Below, one piece after another: positions 43,285 to 52,320 of a stretch of DNA of 64,000 nt (within the stretch, counting starts at the first letter, position 1; each line of letters begins with the position of its first letter). The DNA is taken from assembly GCA_019309565.1 (NCBI GenBank), contig JAFDFZ010000014.1:1-64000 (forward strand), read 5' to 3'. Source of the DNA: Deltaproteobacteria bacterium. GTDB taxonomy: Bacteria > Desulfobacterota > Desulfobacteria > Desulfobacterales > SURF-15. The translations under genes were made by a program, and so were the position numbers. The notes under the pieces are model-generated. The model was not told where the DNA came from, made no database searches, and saw only the letters and a list, made by a program, of their open reading frames with translations.

Positions 43285-44437
43285 CACAAACACCTTTATC
43301 TATTGCCATCAGAACGCCAATTAACTGAGCGACTCCTTTAAACATGGGATGGATTTTCATGGAGGCGTCCTCAGGAATAAGGTTTCTGCCGCGAGTGATC
43401 CCCAGGGTGACTGCCGGTATTTTTCGGGACAGAAAGATGGAAAGCTCCGATTCGCTCGGCTCGCTTACAGGTTTAAGACCCAATGCCTTCATGACCGCAC
43501 TGGCACTCTTTACAAGCGGATGATTGAAATCCAGCCTTGCGGCATGAAGGTTGCTGATGGTATTTATTTGAAGCTCAACATCGTATTCGTGATTAATACC
43601 ATCTACAATATCTTTTACTTCGTTATAGACCTCCTTGACCATTTTATCGGAATCGCTGCGAATCTCAAAACCAAGGCTAGCATTGGGCGGTACTTTGCCG
43701 TAATCCACACCACCGCCTATTTTTCCAAAGAGAATTCGGGTTCGCGGCCGCTGTGGCAGACGCAGCCTCAACACCTGGTTGATCACCTCGTTTAAAATCA
43801 ATATGGGATTATTCGCCCTGAAATGATCTCCCACACCATTTGTCAGGGAGATATTGCACTGAACTTCACATCTGATCATCCCCTCTGTATAATAGTTGAG
43901 CCGGCCCAGCTCGACTCCCTCGATGCATATGGCACCTCGAATGGAGGAGGGCCATGTTTTGACAAGATGTCGAATACCTCTTAAATTGCCTTTTCCGATG
44001 GACTGGATCACCCCGGCGAGAACAATATCGGATTCAAAACGCAACTCCAACTTGCGGAATATTTCCGGCAAAGAAATCAACACCCCCACCCCGAGGGAGT
44101 TGTCCAGGATGCCGGGACCCTTTATCGAATTTACCCCCACCCGGAAGTTATGTACCATTTCTGCTGAAACCGGTGTATCCAGATGGGCGACGACGAAAAT
44201 GGGAGGCTTGTTTTCGGATCGACCACGGATGATTCCAATAGGGTTTCGATATCCATCGGTGGTGCACTCATCAACTTGAGATTCAGCCAGCCGCTCCATG
44301 AACACCGTAGCTCGACGTCGCTCCTTGAAGGTCGGTGCGGGAATCTGGCCGATCAAAACTATGTTTGTGATGATGGTTTCCTTCAAAGATTTAATGGCGT
44401 CAAGATAATCAGGAAGCTTTTCAAGATAGGTTTCCAT
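43277..44437 (-). CDS. M20/M42-like metallopeptidase
   Basis: 386-aa protein of the zinc peptidase M20/M28/M42 group: VVAHLDTPVSAEM with the first metal histidine and bridging aspartate, PGILDNSLGVGVL with the second aspartate, and ICIEGVELG and a C-terminal PSESELSIF in later metal positions. The glutamate usually found after the bridging aspartate is less clear, so activity is uncertain. It heads the peptidase-gpgS-moaA run. Confidence 0.78.
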   Translation of the reverse strand: METYLEKLPDYLDAIKSLKETIITNIVLIGQIPAPTFKERRRATVFMERLAESQVDECTTDGYRNPIGIIRGRSENKPPIFVVAHLDTPVSAEMVHNFRVGVNSIKGPGILDNSLGVGVLISLPEIFRKLELRFESDIVLAGVIQSIGKGNLRGIRHLVKTWPSSIRGAICIEGVELGRLNYYTEGMIRCEVQCNISLTNGVGDHFRANNPILILNEVINQVLRLRLPQRPRTRILFGKIGGGVDYGKVPPNASLGFEIRSDSDKMVKEVYNEVKDIVDGINHEYDVELQINTISNLHAARLDFNHPLVKSASAVMKALGLKPVSEPSESELSIFLSRKIPAVTLGITRGRNLIPEDASMKIHPMFKGVAQLIGVLMAIDKGVCDE

Positions 44438-44783
44438 GCTGTTTTCCCTGATGCATATTTTCCACTCGAATCTATTCGTTAGAAAAAAGAGGTGTGCACC
44501 TTAAATGTCCGGTTTATCAAACAAGCAGGTAAATCCTGCCTTAAGCTGCCAATCGCTGGCGATGCAATAAATTGTGATCCGCTTCGTTTGGAAATTGATA
44601 CATGTACAATACACTAAAGGAGGCCATCAGGTCAATATTTCTCTGAAAGTTAATAGCGGGTCGATGGGTACAAAATTATAACACCATGAAATTACTCAAA
44701 TAAAATAAACTTGCGCTTTTTCCGCCCCCGGTTGCAACTCATTTCAAACCGCTTTTCGCAGAAAAGAGGCGGGGGCTCTAGTG
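44438..44783. other. Intergenic region, 346 bp
   Basis: Lies upstream of the peptidase-gpgS-moaA run and downstream of cobA-hemD, both on the minus strand. GCCCCC and GGGGGC arms (about 44724-44774) can pair across a loop but no T-run follows on either strand, so it is not called a terminator. No gene or promoter was identified. Confidence 0.45.
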
Positions 44784-46307
44784 CTATGAATCTGACTGGT
44801 AGTGATGAAGGATTGCCTCACACAGCCCGGCGATAGTATAAGATTTAGCAGTGATGTGCACTTCCAATTCAAGGCAGCGGGCCGTTTCGGAAGTAACGGG
44901 GCCAATGCTGGCGATGGTGACGGATTTTAACAAATCTTTGAAACCATCTTTCGGCAACAACGCCCTGAAGTTTTTTACCGTGGACGAACTGGTAAAGGTA
45001 ATAAGATCGATTGTGCCCGATTTTAATCGATCCAGCAGCAACTCGGCTCCATCCCGTACCATTTCTGTTTGATAAGCCGCCACTTCGTCGACTAGTGCAC
45101 CCATTTTAGTCAATTCTACGGGTAAAACAGGCCTGGCTTCTTTTGCCCGCGGAAGAAGTATTCTTTTCCCGTTTATCTCTTCGTGTCGAAACGCTTCTAT
45201 GATCGACTCGGCACGATAGGTCTCGGGCAAGACATCGGTCTTTAAGCCGAAATCTAAAAGCCGTCCTGCTGTGGACGGTCCGATACAGGCTGTTCGAACA
45301 TGCCCGAATACTCGCATATCCTTGCCTTTTTCAAATAGCCGTCGGAAAAAATAGCTGACTCCGTTAACGCTGGTAAAAACAAGCCAGTCATATTCTGAAA
45401 GCATCTCTATGGAAGAGTCAAGCGGGGTCCAATCATCCGGAGGGACAACCTTGATCGTGGGGAACTCGATACATTCCGCACCCAGCTCAAACAACGCCGA
45501 CACCAGCTCGCTTGCCTGTTCCCTGGCACGGGTTACCACTATTCTCTTTCCCAGAAGCGGCCGGTTTTCAAACCATTTTAACTCTTCACGCAGGCTGACC
45601 ACCTGTCCCACGACGATGATTGCAGGCGGTCTCATGCCGGCGTCATTTACCTGTTTCAAAATGGTACCAAGGGTTCCGGTAATGGTAAACTGGGCCGGTG
45701 TGGTGCCCCATTGGATGATGGCAACCGGGGTTTGCGGTGACATGCCCTGATCAATGAGCCGAGCCACGATGTGGGAGAGGTTTTTGATCCCCATTAAAAA
45801 CACAATGGTTCCAATACCCTTTGCCAGAGCGTTCCAATCGATGCTGGAGCTGGCTTTTCCCGGGGCTTCATGTCCTGTAACAAAAGCAACCGTAGATGTG
45901 AACCGCCGGTGAGTCAGTGGAATGCCTGCATAGGCCGAAGCGGCAATGGCGGAAGTCACCCCCGGCACCACTTCATAAGCAATTCCAGCTTTGATAAGCT
46001 CCTGTGCCTCCTCACCGCCCCGGCCGAAGATAAACGGATCTCCACCTTTAAGCCGTGCTACACACAGCCCTTTCTTGGCCTTTTCCAAAAGCAAGGCATT
46101 GATGCGTTTCTGAGATATGGTGTGCATGCCGCCTTTTTTCCCGACATAGATACATTCAGCCTCCGCACGGGCATGTTTCAAAATAGCTGACGGGATAAGA
46201 TAGTCGTAGATAATCACATCGGCCTTCTTGATACAGTCCAGTGCTTTGACAGTGATCAACCCGGGATCTCCGGGGCCTGCTCCAATGAGATACACTTTAC
46301 CGTTCAT
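44784..46307 (-). CDS. cobA-hemD: Uroporphyrinogen-III C-methyltransferase / uroporphyrinogen-III synthase fusion (CobA-HemD)
   Basis: 507-aa fusion. Residues 1-245 are SUMT: VYLIGAGPGDPGLITVKAL, YVGKKGGMH, LKGGDPFIFGRGGEE and EVVPGVTSAIAA. Residues 255-507 are the less conserved HemD (GKRIVVTRAREQASELVS, VFTSVNGVSYFF). The pair makes and methylates uroporphyrinogen III for sirohaem, cobalamin and the alternative haem route, usual in sulfate reducers. Overlaps hemC by 4 bp (ATGA). Confidence 0.95.
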   Translation of the reverse strand: MNGKVYLIGAGPGDPGLITVKALDCIKKADVIIYDYLIPSAILKHARAEAECIYVGKKGGMHTISQKRINALLLEKAKKGLCVARLKGGDPFIFGRGGEEAQELIKAGIAYEVVPGVTSAIAASAYAGIPLTHRRFTSTVAFVTGHEAPGKASSSIDWNALAKGIGTIVFLMGIKNLSHIVARLIDQGMSPQTPVAIIQWGTTPAQFTITGTLGTILKQVNDAGMRPPAIIVVGQVVSLREELKWFENRPLLGKRIVVTRAREQASELVSALFELGAECIEFPTIKVVPPDDWTPLDSSIEMLSEYDWLVFTSVNGVSYFFRRLFEKGKDMRVFGHVRTACIGPSTAGRLLDFGLKTDVLPETYRAESIIEAFRHEEINGKRILLPRAKEARPVLPVELTKMGALVDEVAAYQTEMVRDGAELLLDRLKSGTIDLITFTSSSTVKNFRALLPKDGFKDLLKSVTIASIGPVTSETARCLELEVHITAKSYTIAGLCEAILHHYQSDS

Positions 46308-47236
46308 TGAGTTCCTGCAGTCAGTTTTTTCAGAATATCCCCTGCTCCCATGGCAAGTAAACGTTCTGCCAGAGCAATGCCGATTTGCTCGTTATGTTCG
46401 ATTTTACCTGACAGTGTATCTTTCACAACTTCGGTTCCGGCAAGGTTCGACACCAGCCCCTGGAGCGTAAAGATACTTTGTTTAAGCGTTCCATGACATG
46501 CGATGGGCACCTGGCAGCTTCCTGCCAGCCGGCTTGAAAATGCGCGTTCTCCCAGCACGGCGGCTTTGGTTTCCTGATGCTCGAGTGCCCTTACCAACTT
46601 TTGGGTTTCGGTATCATCCGATCTGATTTCAATGCAAAGCGCGCCCTGCCCGACAGCAGGAAGCATAACGCTTTCTTTTAAGTATTCGGTGATCCTGTCT
46701 TCAATTCCAAGCCGTTTCATTCCGGCGGCTGCAACAACGATGGCATCCAGGTTTTCTGTTTCCAGTTTGCGCAGACGGGTGTCCAGGTTTCCCCGCAACG
46801 GTACAATTTCCACATCCGGCCTTGAGAAGCGAAGCTGGGCCGCCCGGCGCAAACTGCTGGTTCCTATCCGTGCGCCGGGTTTGAGCTCAAAGAAACGACG
46901 GCCGGTTTTGGAAATCATCGCATCCAAGGGCGTTTCCCGCTCGGGAATCGAACCGATACAAAGCCCGGTGGGCACAAAAGAAGGCATATCCTTCATGCTG
47001 TGAACTGCCAGATCGATGCGGCCCTTAAGCAGAGCCTGTTCGATTTCTTTTACAAACAGCCCCTTGCCGCCGAGCCTGGCCAGGGGGGCGCCTAGGATCT
47101 TATCACCGGTGGTTTTAAAGGTGATAAGTTCCACCGATAGGAAGGGATGTTTCGCTTGCAGGGATGATCCGACCCACCGCGCCTGGCAGAGGGCAAGTTT
47201 GCTTCCCCGGGTTCCAATTTTAATGTGTTTTCGCAT
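46304..47236 (-). CDS. hemC: Hydroxymethylbilane synthase (porphobilinogen deaminase)
   Basis: 310-aa enzyme. Diagnostic segments are GTRGSKLALCQA, GKGLFVKEIEQALL, DLAVHSMKDMP, GTSSLRRAAQL, LRGNLDTRLRKLE and GSCQVPIACH, whose cysteine holds the dipyrromethane cofactor. It links four porphobilinogens into hydroxymethylbilane for HemD. ATG 47236 shares one base with the stop of the FmdB gene (TGATG) and gives the standard family length, so it is preferred over upstream starts. Confidence 0.96.
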   Translation of the reverse strand: MRKHIKIGTRGSKLALCQARWVGSSLQAKHPFLSVELITFKTTGDKILGAPLARLGGKGLFVKEIEQALLKGRIDLAVHSMKDMPSFVPTGLCIGSIPERETPLDAMISKTGRRFFELKPGARIGTSSLRRAAQLRFSRPDVEIVPLRGNLDTRLRKLETENLDAIVVAAAGMKRLGIEDRITEYLKESVMLPAVGQGALCIEIRSDDTETQKLVRALEHQETKAAVLGERAFSSRLAGSCQVPIACHGTLKQSIFTLQGLVSNLAGTEVVKDTLSGKIEHNEQIGIALAERLLAMGAGDILKKLTAGTQ

Positions 47237-47463
47237 CAGTGCCCGCAGCCGGCGCAACTGGTGGCGGAACATCCGCTACAGGATGAACCGGCGGATCTGG
47301 ATACGGTCTCCCCGCTGCTTCCTTTACTAACAAAGCCACAGACAGACATCAACCTGCACACCTTTTTACTGTTGCAGCTAGGGCATATGACATCGTCATT
47401 TCCTATTACGAGGAATTCGAAATCCTGATTGCATTTTTCACAGTGATATTCATAAATCGGCAT
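47236..47463 (-). CDS. FmdB-family zinc ribbon protein
   Basis: 75-aa protein beginning PIYEYHCEKCNQDFEF, the FmdB signature, with CPSCNSKKVCRLMS completing the zinc ribbon. A Gly/Ser/Cys-rich tail (SSCSGCSATSCAGCGH) ends it. Such proteins are proposed regulators or RNA/DNA-binding factors; function is not settled. AGGAG lies 8 bases before ATG 47463. It is coupled to hemC by overlapping stop and start. Confidence 0.88.
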   Translation of the reverse strand: MPIYEYHCEKCNQDFEFLVIGNDDVICPSCNSKKVCRLMSVCGFVSKGSSGETVSRSAGSSCSGCSATSCAGCGH

Positions 47464-47652
47464 GCCATCGCTCCTTGCGGAATCGCTTTTGAGCCCGCAG
47501 CCGGCCCCTTCAGCCTGAAACCAAACAGGGGTGCGCTAACGCTTTTGGGTTCGGCTTCAGCAGGTCGGGCTCTGATGAGAATCTGCGTTGCTCATAGTTT
47601 TTCACCCATCGGTTTTTCAAATTAATCATCTCGGCGGCAAAATCAAGCCGCA

Positions 47653-48603
47653 TTAACCAGCCAAGGCTTCAATGATCCCCGCTGCGATTAAAGGCAGCAG
47701 GATTTCATGATGCCCGATCAGGTTGTATCCCCTTCCCCCGCTGCTGGTGGGCCTGCGGAGCACATTGGTGATAGGCCGATAATTTTGGCTGAAATCAAGG
47801 TTTACCGTTGTGATGTTTTTTAACGGACAACCCAGGTTGCGCGCAACAGTCAGCGCCTTTAAAAAGACCTCCGGCAGAATGACCGCAGATCCCACGTTCA
47901 AGAAAACTCCTCCTTCTAAATTAGAGATTACGGAAGCAAATATTCGAAAATCCATGTGGGTGGCTGCTCCGGTCAGCTTCGGATCAAATTCAGGATGCAT
48001 ATGAACAATATCGGTACCAAAAGCCACGTGTACCGTGACCGGTATGTTCAGTTTCGCTCCGGCGGCCAAAATGCTGAGTTGCGATTGGGGCAGCTTCTTT
48101 TCTAAAATCATGTTTCCCACCGCTTCTCCCAGTCCAACTTCCCGCTCGTCGGCTATCCTGGCGGCATCGGCCAGATAGAGGGATGTTTCTTTCACCATAC
48201 CGAAACTGCCGTTTTCGATGGATGCAGCCACATCTTCGGATGTTTTTCCACAAAGAGCCACTTCAAGATCATGGATGATGCCGGCACCGTTCATCGCTAC
48301 GGCAGATACGATGCCGCGCTGCATCAAATCGATTACTACAGGAGACAGCCCCACCTTGATCACGTGAGCGCCCATTGCCAAAAGAACTGTATTTCCCTGC
48401 TCATGAGCACAGGCGATGGCGGTAATAACAGAGCGAATATCCTTTCCGGCCAGAATTCCGGGAATGCTGTCAAGAAACTCTTCAAAAGAGCCTCCTTTGA
48501 GATGTGTTTTTGCAAAATCTTCGGCAGATACCAGACTCTTTCGCTCCAGTAGCCTGTAGGTCTTGACCTTCCGCAGGTCCACGGGCTTAAAAGGTTTTTC
48601 CAT
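47653..48603 (-). CDS. Deoxyhypusine synthase-like protein of unknown function
   Basis: 316-aa protein resembling the deoxyhypusine synthase fold: GILAGKDIRSVI, LLAMGAHVIKVGLSP and VSAVAMNGAGIIHDLEVAL match the NAD-binding part in pattern, and AAGAKLNIPVTVHVAFGTDIVHMHP follows. Bacterial members with this architecture have no assigned reaction; the catalytic lysine region of true DHS is not evident. AAGG precedes ATG 48603. It lies 190 bp upstream of the FmdB-hemC run and 50 bp downstream of gmhA. Confidence 0.65.
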   Translation of the reverse strand: MEKPFKPVDLRKVKTYRLLERKSLVSAEDFAKTHLKGGSFEEFLDSIPGILAGKDIRSVITAIACAHEQGNTVLLAMGAHVIKVGLSPVVIDLMQRGIVSAVAMNGAGIIHDLEVALCGKTSEDVAASIENGSFGMVKETSLYLADAARIADEREVGLGEAVGNMILEKKLPQSQLSILAAGAKLNIPVTVHVAFGTDIVHMHPEFDPKLTGAATHMDFRIFASVISNLEGGVFLNVGSAVILPEVFLKALTVARNLGCPLKNITTVNLDFSQNYRPITNVLRRPTSSGGRGYNLIGHHEILLPLIAAGIIEALAG

Positions 48604-48653
48604 GTTATACCTTACTAAGATGACATTTGGGTTTCCTGTTGTGGGTTTAAGCG

Positions 48654-49232
48654 TCAGTCGAATTTTTCAGGAAAAAGGATACGCTCTATCAGGTCGCACA
48701 GGATGTGTGCCAGGGTGATATGTGTTTCCTGAATTCGCGCCGTAACATCGGAATCGACCCTTAACACGAGATCGGCAGATTTTGCAAGCCGTCCCCCACG
48801 GCCTGTCATGCCGATGGTAAGAAGGCCGATTTCTCTTGCCACCTTAACGGCTTCGATGACATTCTTTGAGTTTCCGCTGGTGCTGATAGCCCATGCAACA
48901 TCGTCTTTTTTGCCCAGAGCCTGAATCTGTTTGGAAAAAACATAAGAAAAATCATAATCGTTTCCAATACTGGTCAGCACAGAGCTGTCCGTTGTAAGCG
49001 CGATTGCCGCCAGAGGAGATCTTTCGGTCTGAAAACGGTTAACGAATTCGGCTGCAATATGCTGGGCGTCCGCTGCGCTGCCCCCGTTTCCGAAGATCAA
49101 GATTTTGTGCCCCGAGGATAGGCTTGCTGCTATTCGTTCCGACGTTTCTATGATATGATTCACATTTGGTTCGATGGAACGTCTCTTGACATCAATGCTT
49201 TCTTTCAGAGTTTCAAATATGATGGATCGCAT
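48654..49232 (-). CDS. gmhA: Sedoheptulose-7-phosphate isomerase (GmhA/SIS domain)
   Basis: 192-aa SIS-domain isomerase: ILIFGNGGSAADAQHIAAEFVNRF, ALTTDSSVLTSIGNDYDF and ISTSGNSKNVIEAVKVA with the histidine-bearing IQETHITLAHILCDLIE. These match GmhA, which converts sedoheptulose 7-phosphate to D-glycero-D-manno-heptose 7-phosphate for LPS core. It starts 15 bp after the TPR gene ends, suggesting one transcript. Confidence 0.92.
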   Translation of the reverse strand: MRSIIFETLKESIDVKRRSIEPNVNHIIETSERIAASLSSGHKILIFGNGGSAADAQHIAAEFVNRFQTERSPLAAIALTTDSSVLTSIGNDYDFSYVFSKQIQALGKKDDVAWAISTSGNSKNVIEAVKVAREIGLLTIGMTGRGGRLAKSADLVLRVDSDVTARIQETHITLAHILCDLIERILFPEKFD

Positions 49233-49247
49233 GCGCCTGTCCTTTTT

Positions 49248-50585
49248 CTATAAGGCTTTTGCAGCAAGGCGATTTTGAATATGCTCGATATCCTCAATGC
49301 AATCACAGCCCAGTTCCTTTGCAGCTTCAAATTCTCTCAAGGCTTCCGCATACCGATTCTGCTTTAAATACAAGCTGGCCAGTCGATGACGGTAAAGCCC
49401 GTTGTCCGGACAGATCTCAACGCTCTGAAGACAAAATGTGGTGCAAATCTCCGGGTTTTCGCCCTGAAGGTCATATAAGTAGCCCATCGCCGAAAGGGAG
49501 GCGGCATCGTTCGGGTTGATTTTGACAGCGGATTTGTAAGCAGAAAGAGCCTCATTGATATTACCCAGCGCCGCGTAGCACTCTCCCATGTAACGAAAAG
49601 CCGATGCGGATGTGGGTCGAAGCCTTATGGCCTTTTTAAGATATGGCTCTGCGGCCCGGGGTTTTCCGATTTCAACATAAACCCGTCCTGTTTGAAACAG
49701 AACCTCGAAAACATCTTCGGAAAGCCTGCTTGCGTCCACGAAAAACTCAAGTGCTCCAGGTTTGTTTCCTTTTAAAAAGTGCACCATTCCGATGTTGTAT
49801 ATTGCCATAAATTCTTCAGGTTCAAGCCAAATGGTGGTTTCAAACTCATCCAGGGCTTTATCAAGCTCTCCCTGCACGCCGTAACACACACCCAGACTGT
49901 TGTGGACATTTGCGTTTGTCGGATCAAGCAGCAGTGCCCTTTTGAATTCCTCGATGGCGCCGTCTATGTCCCCTGCGGCGTATCGATTATCACCACTGAT
50001 GTTCAAACTGACGGAATCAAAGGAAACGACACTGTTCGAACCGAAAAACAGGGCATGCTCAAGTGCTTTGCGGGCGTTGTCCAGGACCTGGTGCTTTTGG
50101 TAATTGATGGTGGGATAGGCTGCGATACCAATGGAAACCGTCTCTTTTCGGTGTGTTGAAATCTTGCTTTGAATTCTCTTGGCTGTATTCAAACAGGCTG
50201 TTGCGCTTTTATCCGGAAAAAAACACGCAAACAATTTCGTTTCGATCTGCCCCCAAAATCCATTTTCTTCCCTGCAGCACGCATCAATGGCCCAGCCGAC
50301 ATCCATCCATATCTCTGCGCAGAGATTGCTGTCGATCTGTTTGGAGAAATCATCGATCTTTATCACCATGGCGGCAAACTGGAAAACCGGCGAAATCCGT
50401 TGCATCGCAGTTTCAATAAACTCGGTTCCTGAAAGAAGATCGGGAAACGCTTCGGCAAGTCTCTGCCTTGCGGCCATCGCCTTTTCGGAAGGTATTTCCG
50501 GCTTTGGTTTCGTTTCAATTTTGGAAAGTAGAAACTGCTGAGTCGAGGTGCTGCTTTGAAACGCAAGATTCAGGTTTCTTGTCAT
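49248..50585 (-). CDS. Degenerate GGDEF-TPR protein coupled to selA
   Basis: 445-aa protein. The first 205 residues resemble a GGDEF domain (TVSIGIAAYP, ARKALEHALFFGSNSVVSFD), but the GGDEF signature is replaced by a sequence around WGQIETKLFACFF, so cyclase activity is not expected. From about 207 onwards five or more TPR repeats run to the end (AIEEFKRALLLDPTN, AEPYLKKAIRLRPTS, ALSAYKSAVKINPND). It probably binds proteins. It overlaps the selA stop by 4 bp. Confidence 0.75.
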   Translation of the reverse strand: MTRNLNLAFQSSTSTQQFLLSKIETKPKPEIPSEKAMAARQRLAEAFPDLLSGTEFIETAMQRISPVFQFAAMVIKIDDFSKQIDSNLCAEIWMDVGWAIDACCREENGFWGQIETKLFACFFPDKSATACLNTAKRIQSKISTHRKETVSIGIAAYPTINYQKHQVLDNARKALEHALFFGSNSVVSFDSVSLNISGDNRYAAGDIDGAIEEFKRALLLDPTNANVHNSLGVCYGVQGELDKALDEFETTIWLEPEEFMAIYNIGMVHFLKGNKPGALEFFVDASRLSEDVFEVLFQTGRVYVEIGKPRAAEPYLKKAIRLRPTSASAFRYMGECYAALGNINEALSAYKSAVKINPNDAASLSAMGYLYDLQGENPEICTTFCLQSVEICPDNGLYRHRLASLYLKQNRYAEALREFEAAKELGCDCIEDIEHIQNRLAAKAL

Positions 50586-52009
50586 GTTCCGATCCCCTTT
50601 AGCATGTTTTCAAATGCCGATTGAATAATGGTGATTTCGTCTTCCTGAACGGTTCGAAGGTCCATTACAAATCGATCGTTTTCAATTCTGCCGATGATTG
50701 GAGGCTGGTTTTCCCGCATGGCAGATTCGATCTCATTCGCGGACATTCCATTCACGGTAACACCAATGCATTTGCTGGGCAAGTCAAGCAAAGGCAGGGC
50801 ACCACCGCCTGATCGCGATGCACAATCCATGCGGATAAGGTGCAATCGCGGATCATCGATCGCTTCCAGCCGGTTCTGAAGGTCCTTTGCTCGCAGCTCG
50901 ATGGATTCTGATGAAAGGGTGAGCAGCCGAAGGGTGGGGATGGCGCTGATAGCTTTTCGTTCATCCCGGTAAAGACGAAGGGTAATTTCAAGGGCCGCCA
51001 GTGTCAGCTTATCGATACGCAGCGCTCTTGTAAGAGGGTTTTTGTTGATTTTCTCTATGATCTCTTTTTTGCCGGCGATAATACCTGCCTGTGGTCCCCC
51101 TAGCAGTTTATCCCCGCTGAAGGTAACGACATCTGCTCCGGTTCCGACCGACTCCTGCACGGTGGGTTCCTGTAGAAGACCATATTTAGAAAAATCGATC
51201 AAAGTTCCGCTGCCTAAGTCCTCCATCACCGGAATATGGTATTTTTCCCCCAATCTGACCAGTTCCTTCAAGGACACTTCCGAAGTGAATCCCACAACAC
51301 TGTAATTGCTGCGATGCACCTTTAAAATAAGTGCCGTGTCATTGCCGATGGCATCTTCATAATCTTTTAGGTGGGTTCTGTTGGTGGTGCCCACCTCCCG
51401 CAGGATCCCACCGCTTTTTTCCATGACATCCGGGATACGAAATGAACCTCCAATTTCCACAAGCTCACCCCTGGATATGATCACCTCCTTGCCTTTAGCG
51501 ATGGTCTCCAGGCACAGCAAAACCGCTGCGGCATTGTTGTTGACCACCATGGCAGCCTGAGATCCACATAATTCACAAAGAATATCTTCAACCGCCGAGT
51601 ATCTGGATCCGCGCCCGCCAGCTGCCAGATCGTATTCCAGATTGCTGTATCGACCACCGATCTTTGCGAGGTGATCCAGGGCTTCAGATGCCAGCAAAGA
51701 GCGCCCGAGATTTGTGTGAACCACAATGCCGGTGGCATTGATCAGGGACCTTAGGTTAGGGGTTAGCAGCTGTTTTACGTGTTCTTTGACGCTGTTGAGA
51801 ACATGTTCATCGGACAGGGTTTCCTGTGAGATGGACTGGCTTTGCTTAAGGATAATCTCTCTTAGATCCTCTATGATGCTCCTTATGGATCGTACCAGCA
51901 CGGTTCTGGGTATATGGGCAAAGAATGGATCTTTTTTTGCAATTTCAAGGATATGGTCGACACCGGGAAGTTTACGCAAGAGGCAATGGGATGTTCTACC
52001 TGGTTCCAT
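50582..52009 (-). CDS. selA: L-seryl-tRNA(Sec) selenium transferase
   Basis: 475-aa PLP enzyme that converts seryl-tRNA(Sec) to selenocysteinyl-tRNA. RKLPGVDHIL and the N-terminal helical region bind tRNA; INATGIVVHTNLGRSLL, GSRYSAVEDILCELCG and the lysine in TFSGDKLLGGPQAG are diagnostic. AAAGG precedes ATG 52009. Presence implies selenoproteins; no selB, selC or selD was found here. The TPR gene follows by an ATGA overlap. Confidence 0.96.
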   Translation of the reverse strand: MEPGRTSHCLLRKLPGVDHILEIAKKDPFFAHIPRTVLVRSIRSIIEDLREIILKQSQSISQETLSDEHVLNSVKEHVKQLLTPNLRSLINATGIVVHTNLGRSLLASEALDHLAKIGGRYSNLEYDLAAGGRGSRYSAVEDILCELCGSQAAMVVNNNAAAVLLCLETIAKGKEVIISRGELVEIGGSFRIPDVMEKSGGILREVGTTNRTHLKDYEDAIGNDTALILKVHRSNYSVVGFTSEVSLKELVRLGEKYHIPVMEDLGSGTLIDFSKYGLLQEPTVQESVGTGADVVTFSGDKLLGGPQAGIIAGKKEIIEKINKNPLTRALRIDKLTLAALEITLRLYRDERKAISAIPTLRLLTLSSESIELRAKDLQNRLEAIDDPRLHLIRMDCASRSGGGALPLLDLPSKCIGVTVNGMSANEIESAMRENQPPIIGRIENDRFVMDLRTVQEDEITIIQSAFENMLKGIGT

Positions 52010-52320
52010 TCTGTGGCCTTTGCAACCTATCCAATGTTATACTCAAATATTCCTCGGCCATAAATCCGTCAAGTTGTGCATGCTGACAAGTTTTGACATT
52101 GTAAAAAAATTACAACTAAGCGCCTGAATGGTATTCGATTCGAATGATCTCTGCACGCTGTTTTCTTAATCGTGGCTTTTTATCACTTTATTATGAGTTA
52201 TTTCAATAGATTTCTTACAAAGGCTGCTGGAACGGCTGAAAAAAGGCTTTATGTAACACCGGTTTTAGTGTATGAAGAAACTCGTCTTGCTGCGTAACGC
52301 AAAGGTATCTGAGGGCGGAA
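52010..52320. other. Divergent intergenic region, 311 bp
   Basis: Lies between divergent selA and rfbB and should carry both promoters. No convincing promoter pair, selenocysteine-related element, hairpin or gene was found. GAGGGCGGA precedes rfbB. Confidence 0.5.

Noticed and set aside
44724-44774. GC-rich inverted repeat after cobA-hemD considered as a terminator
   Set aside because: The stem is only six pairs with a long loop and no T-run on either strand.
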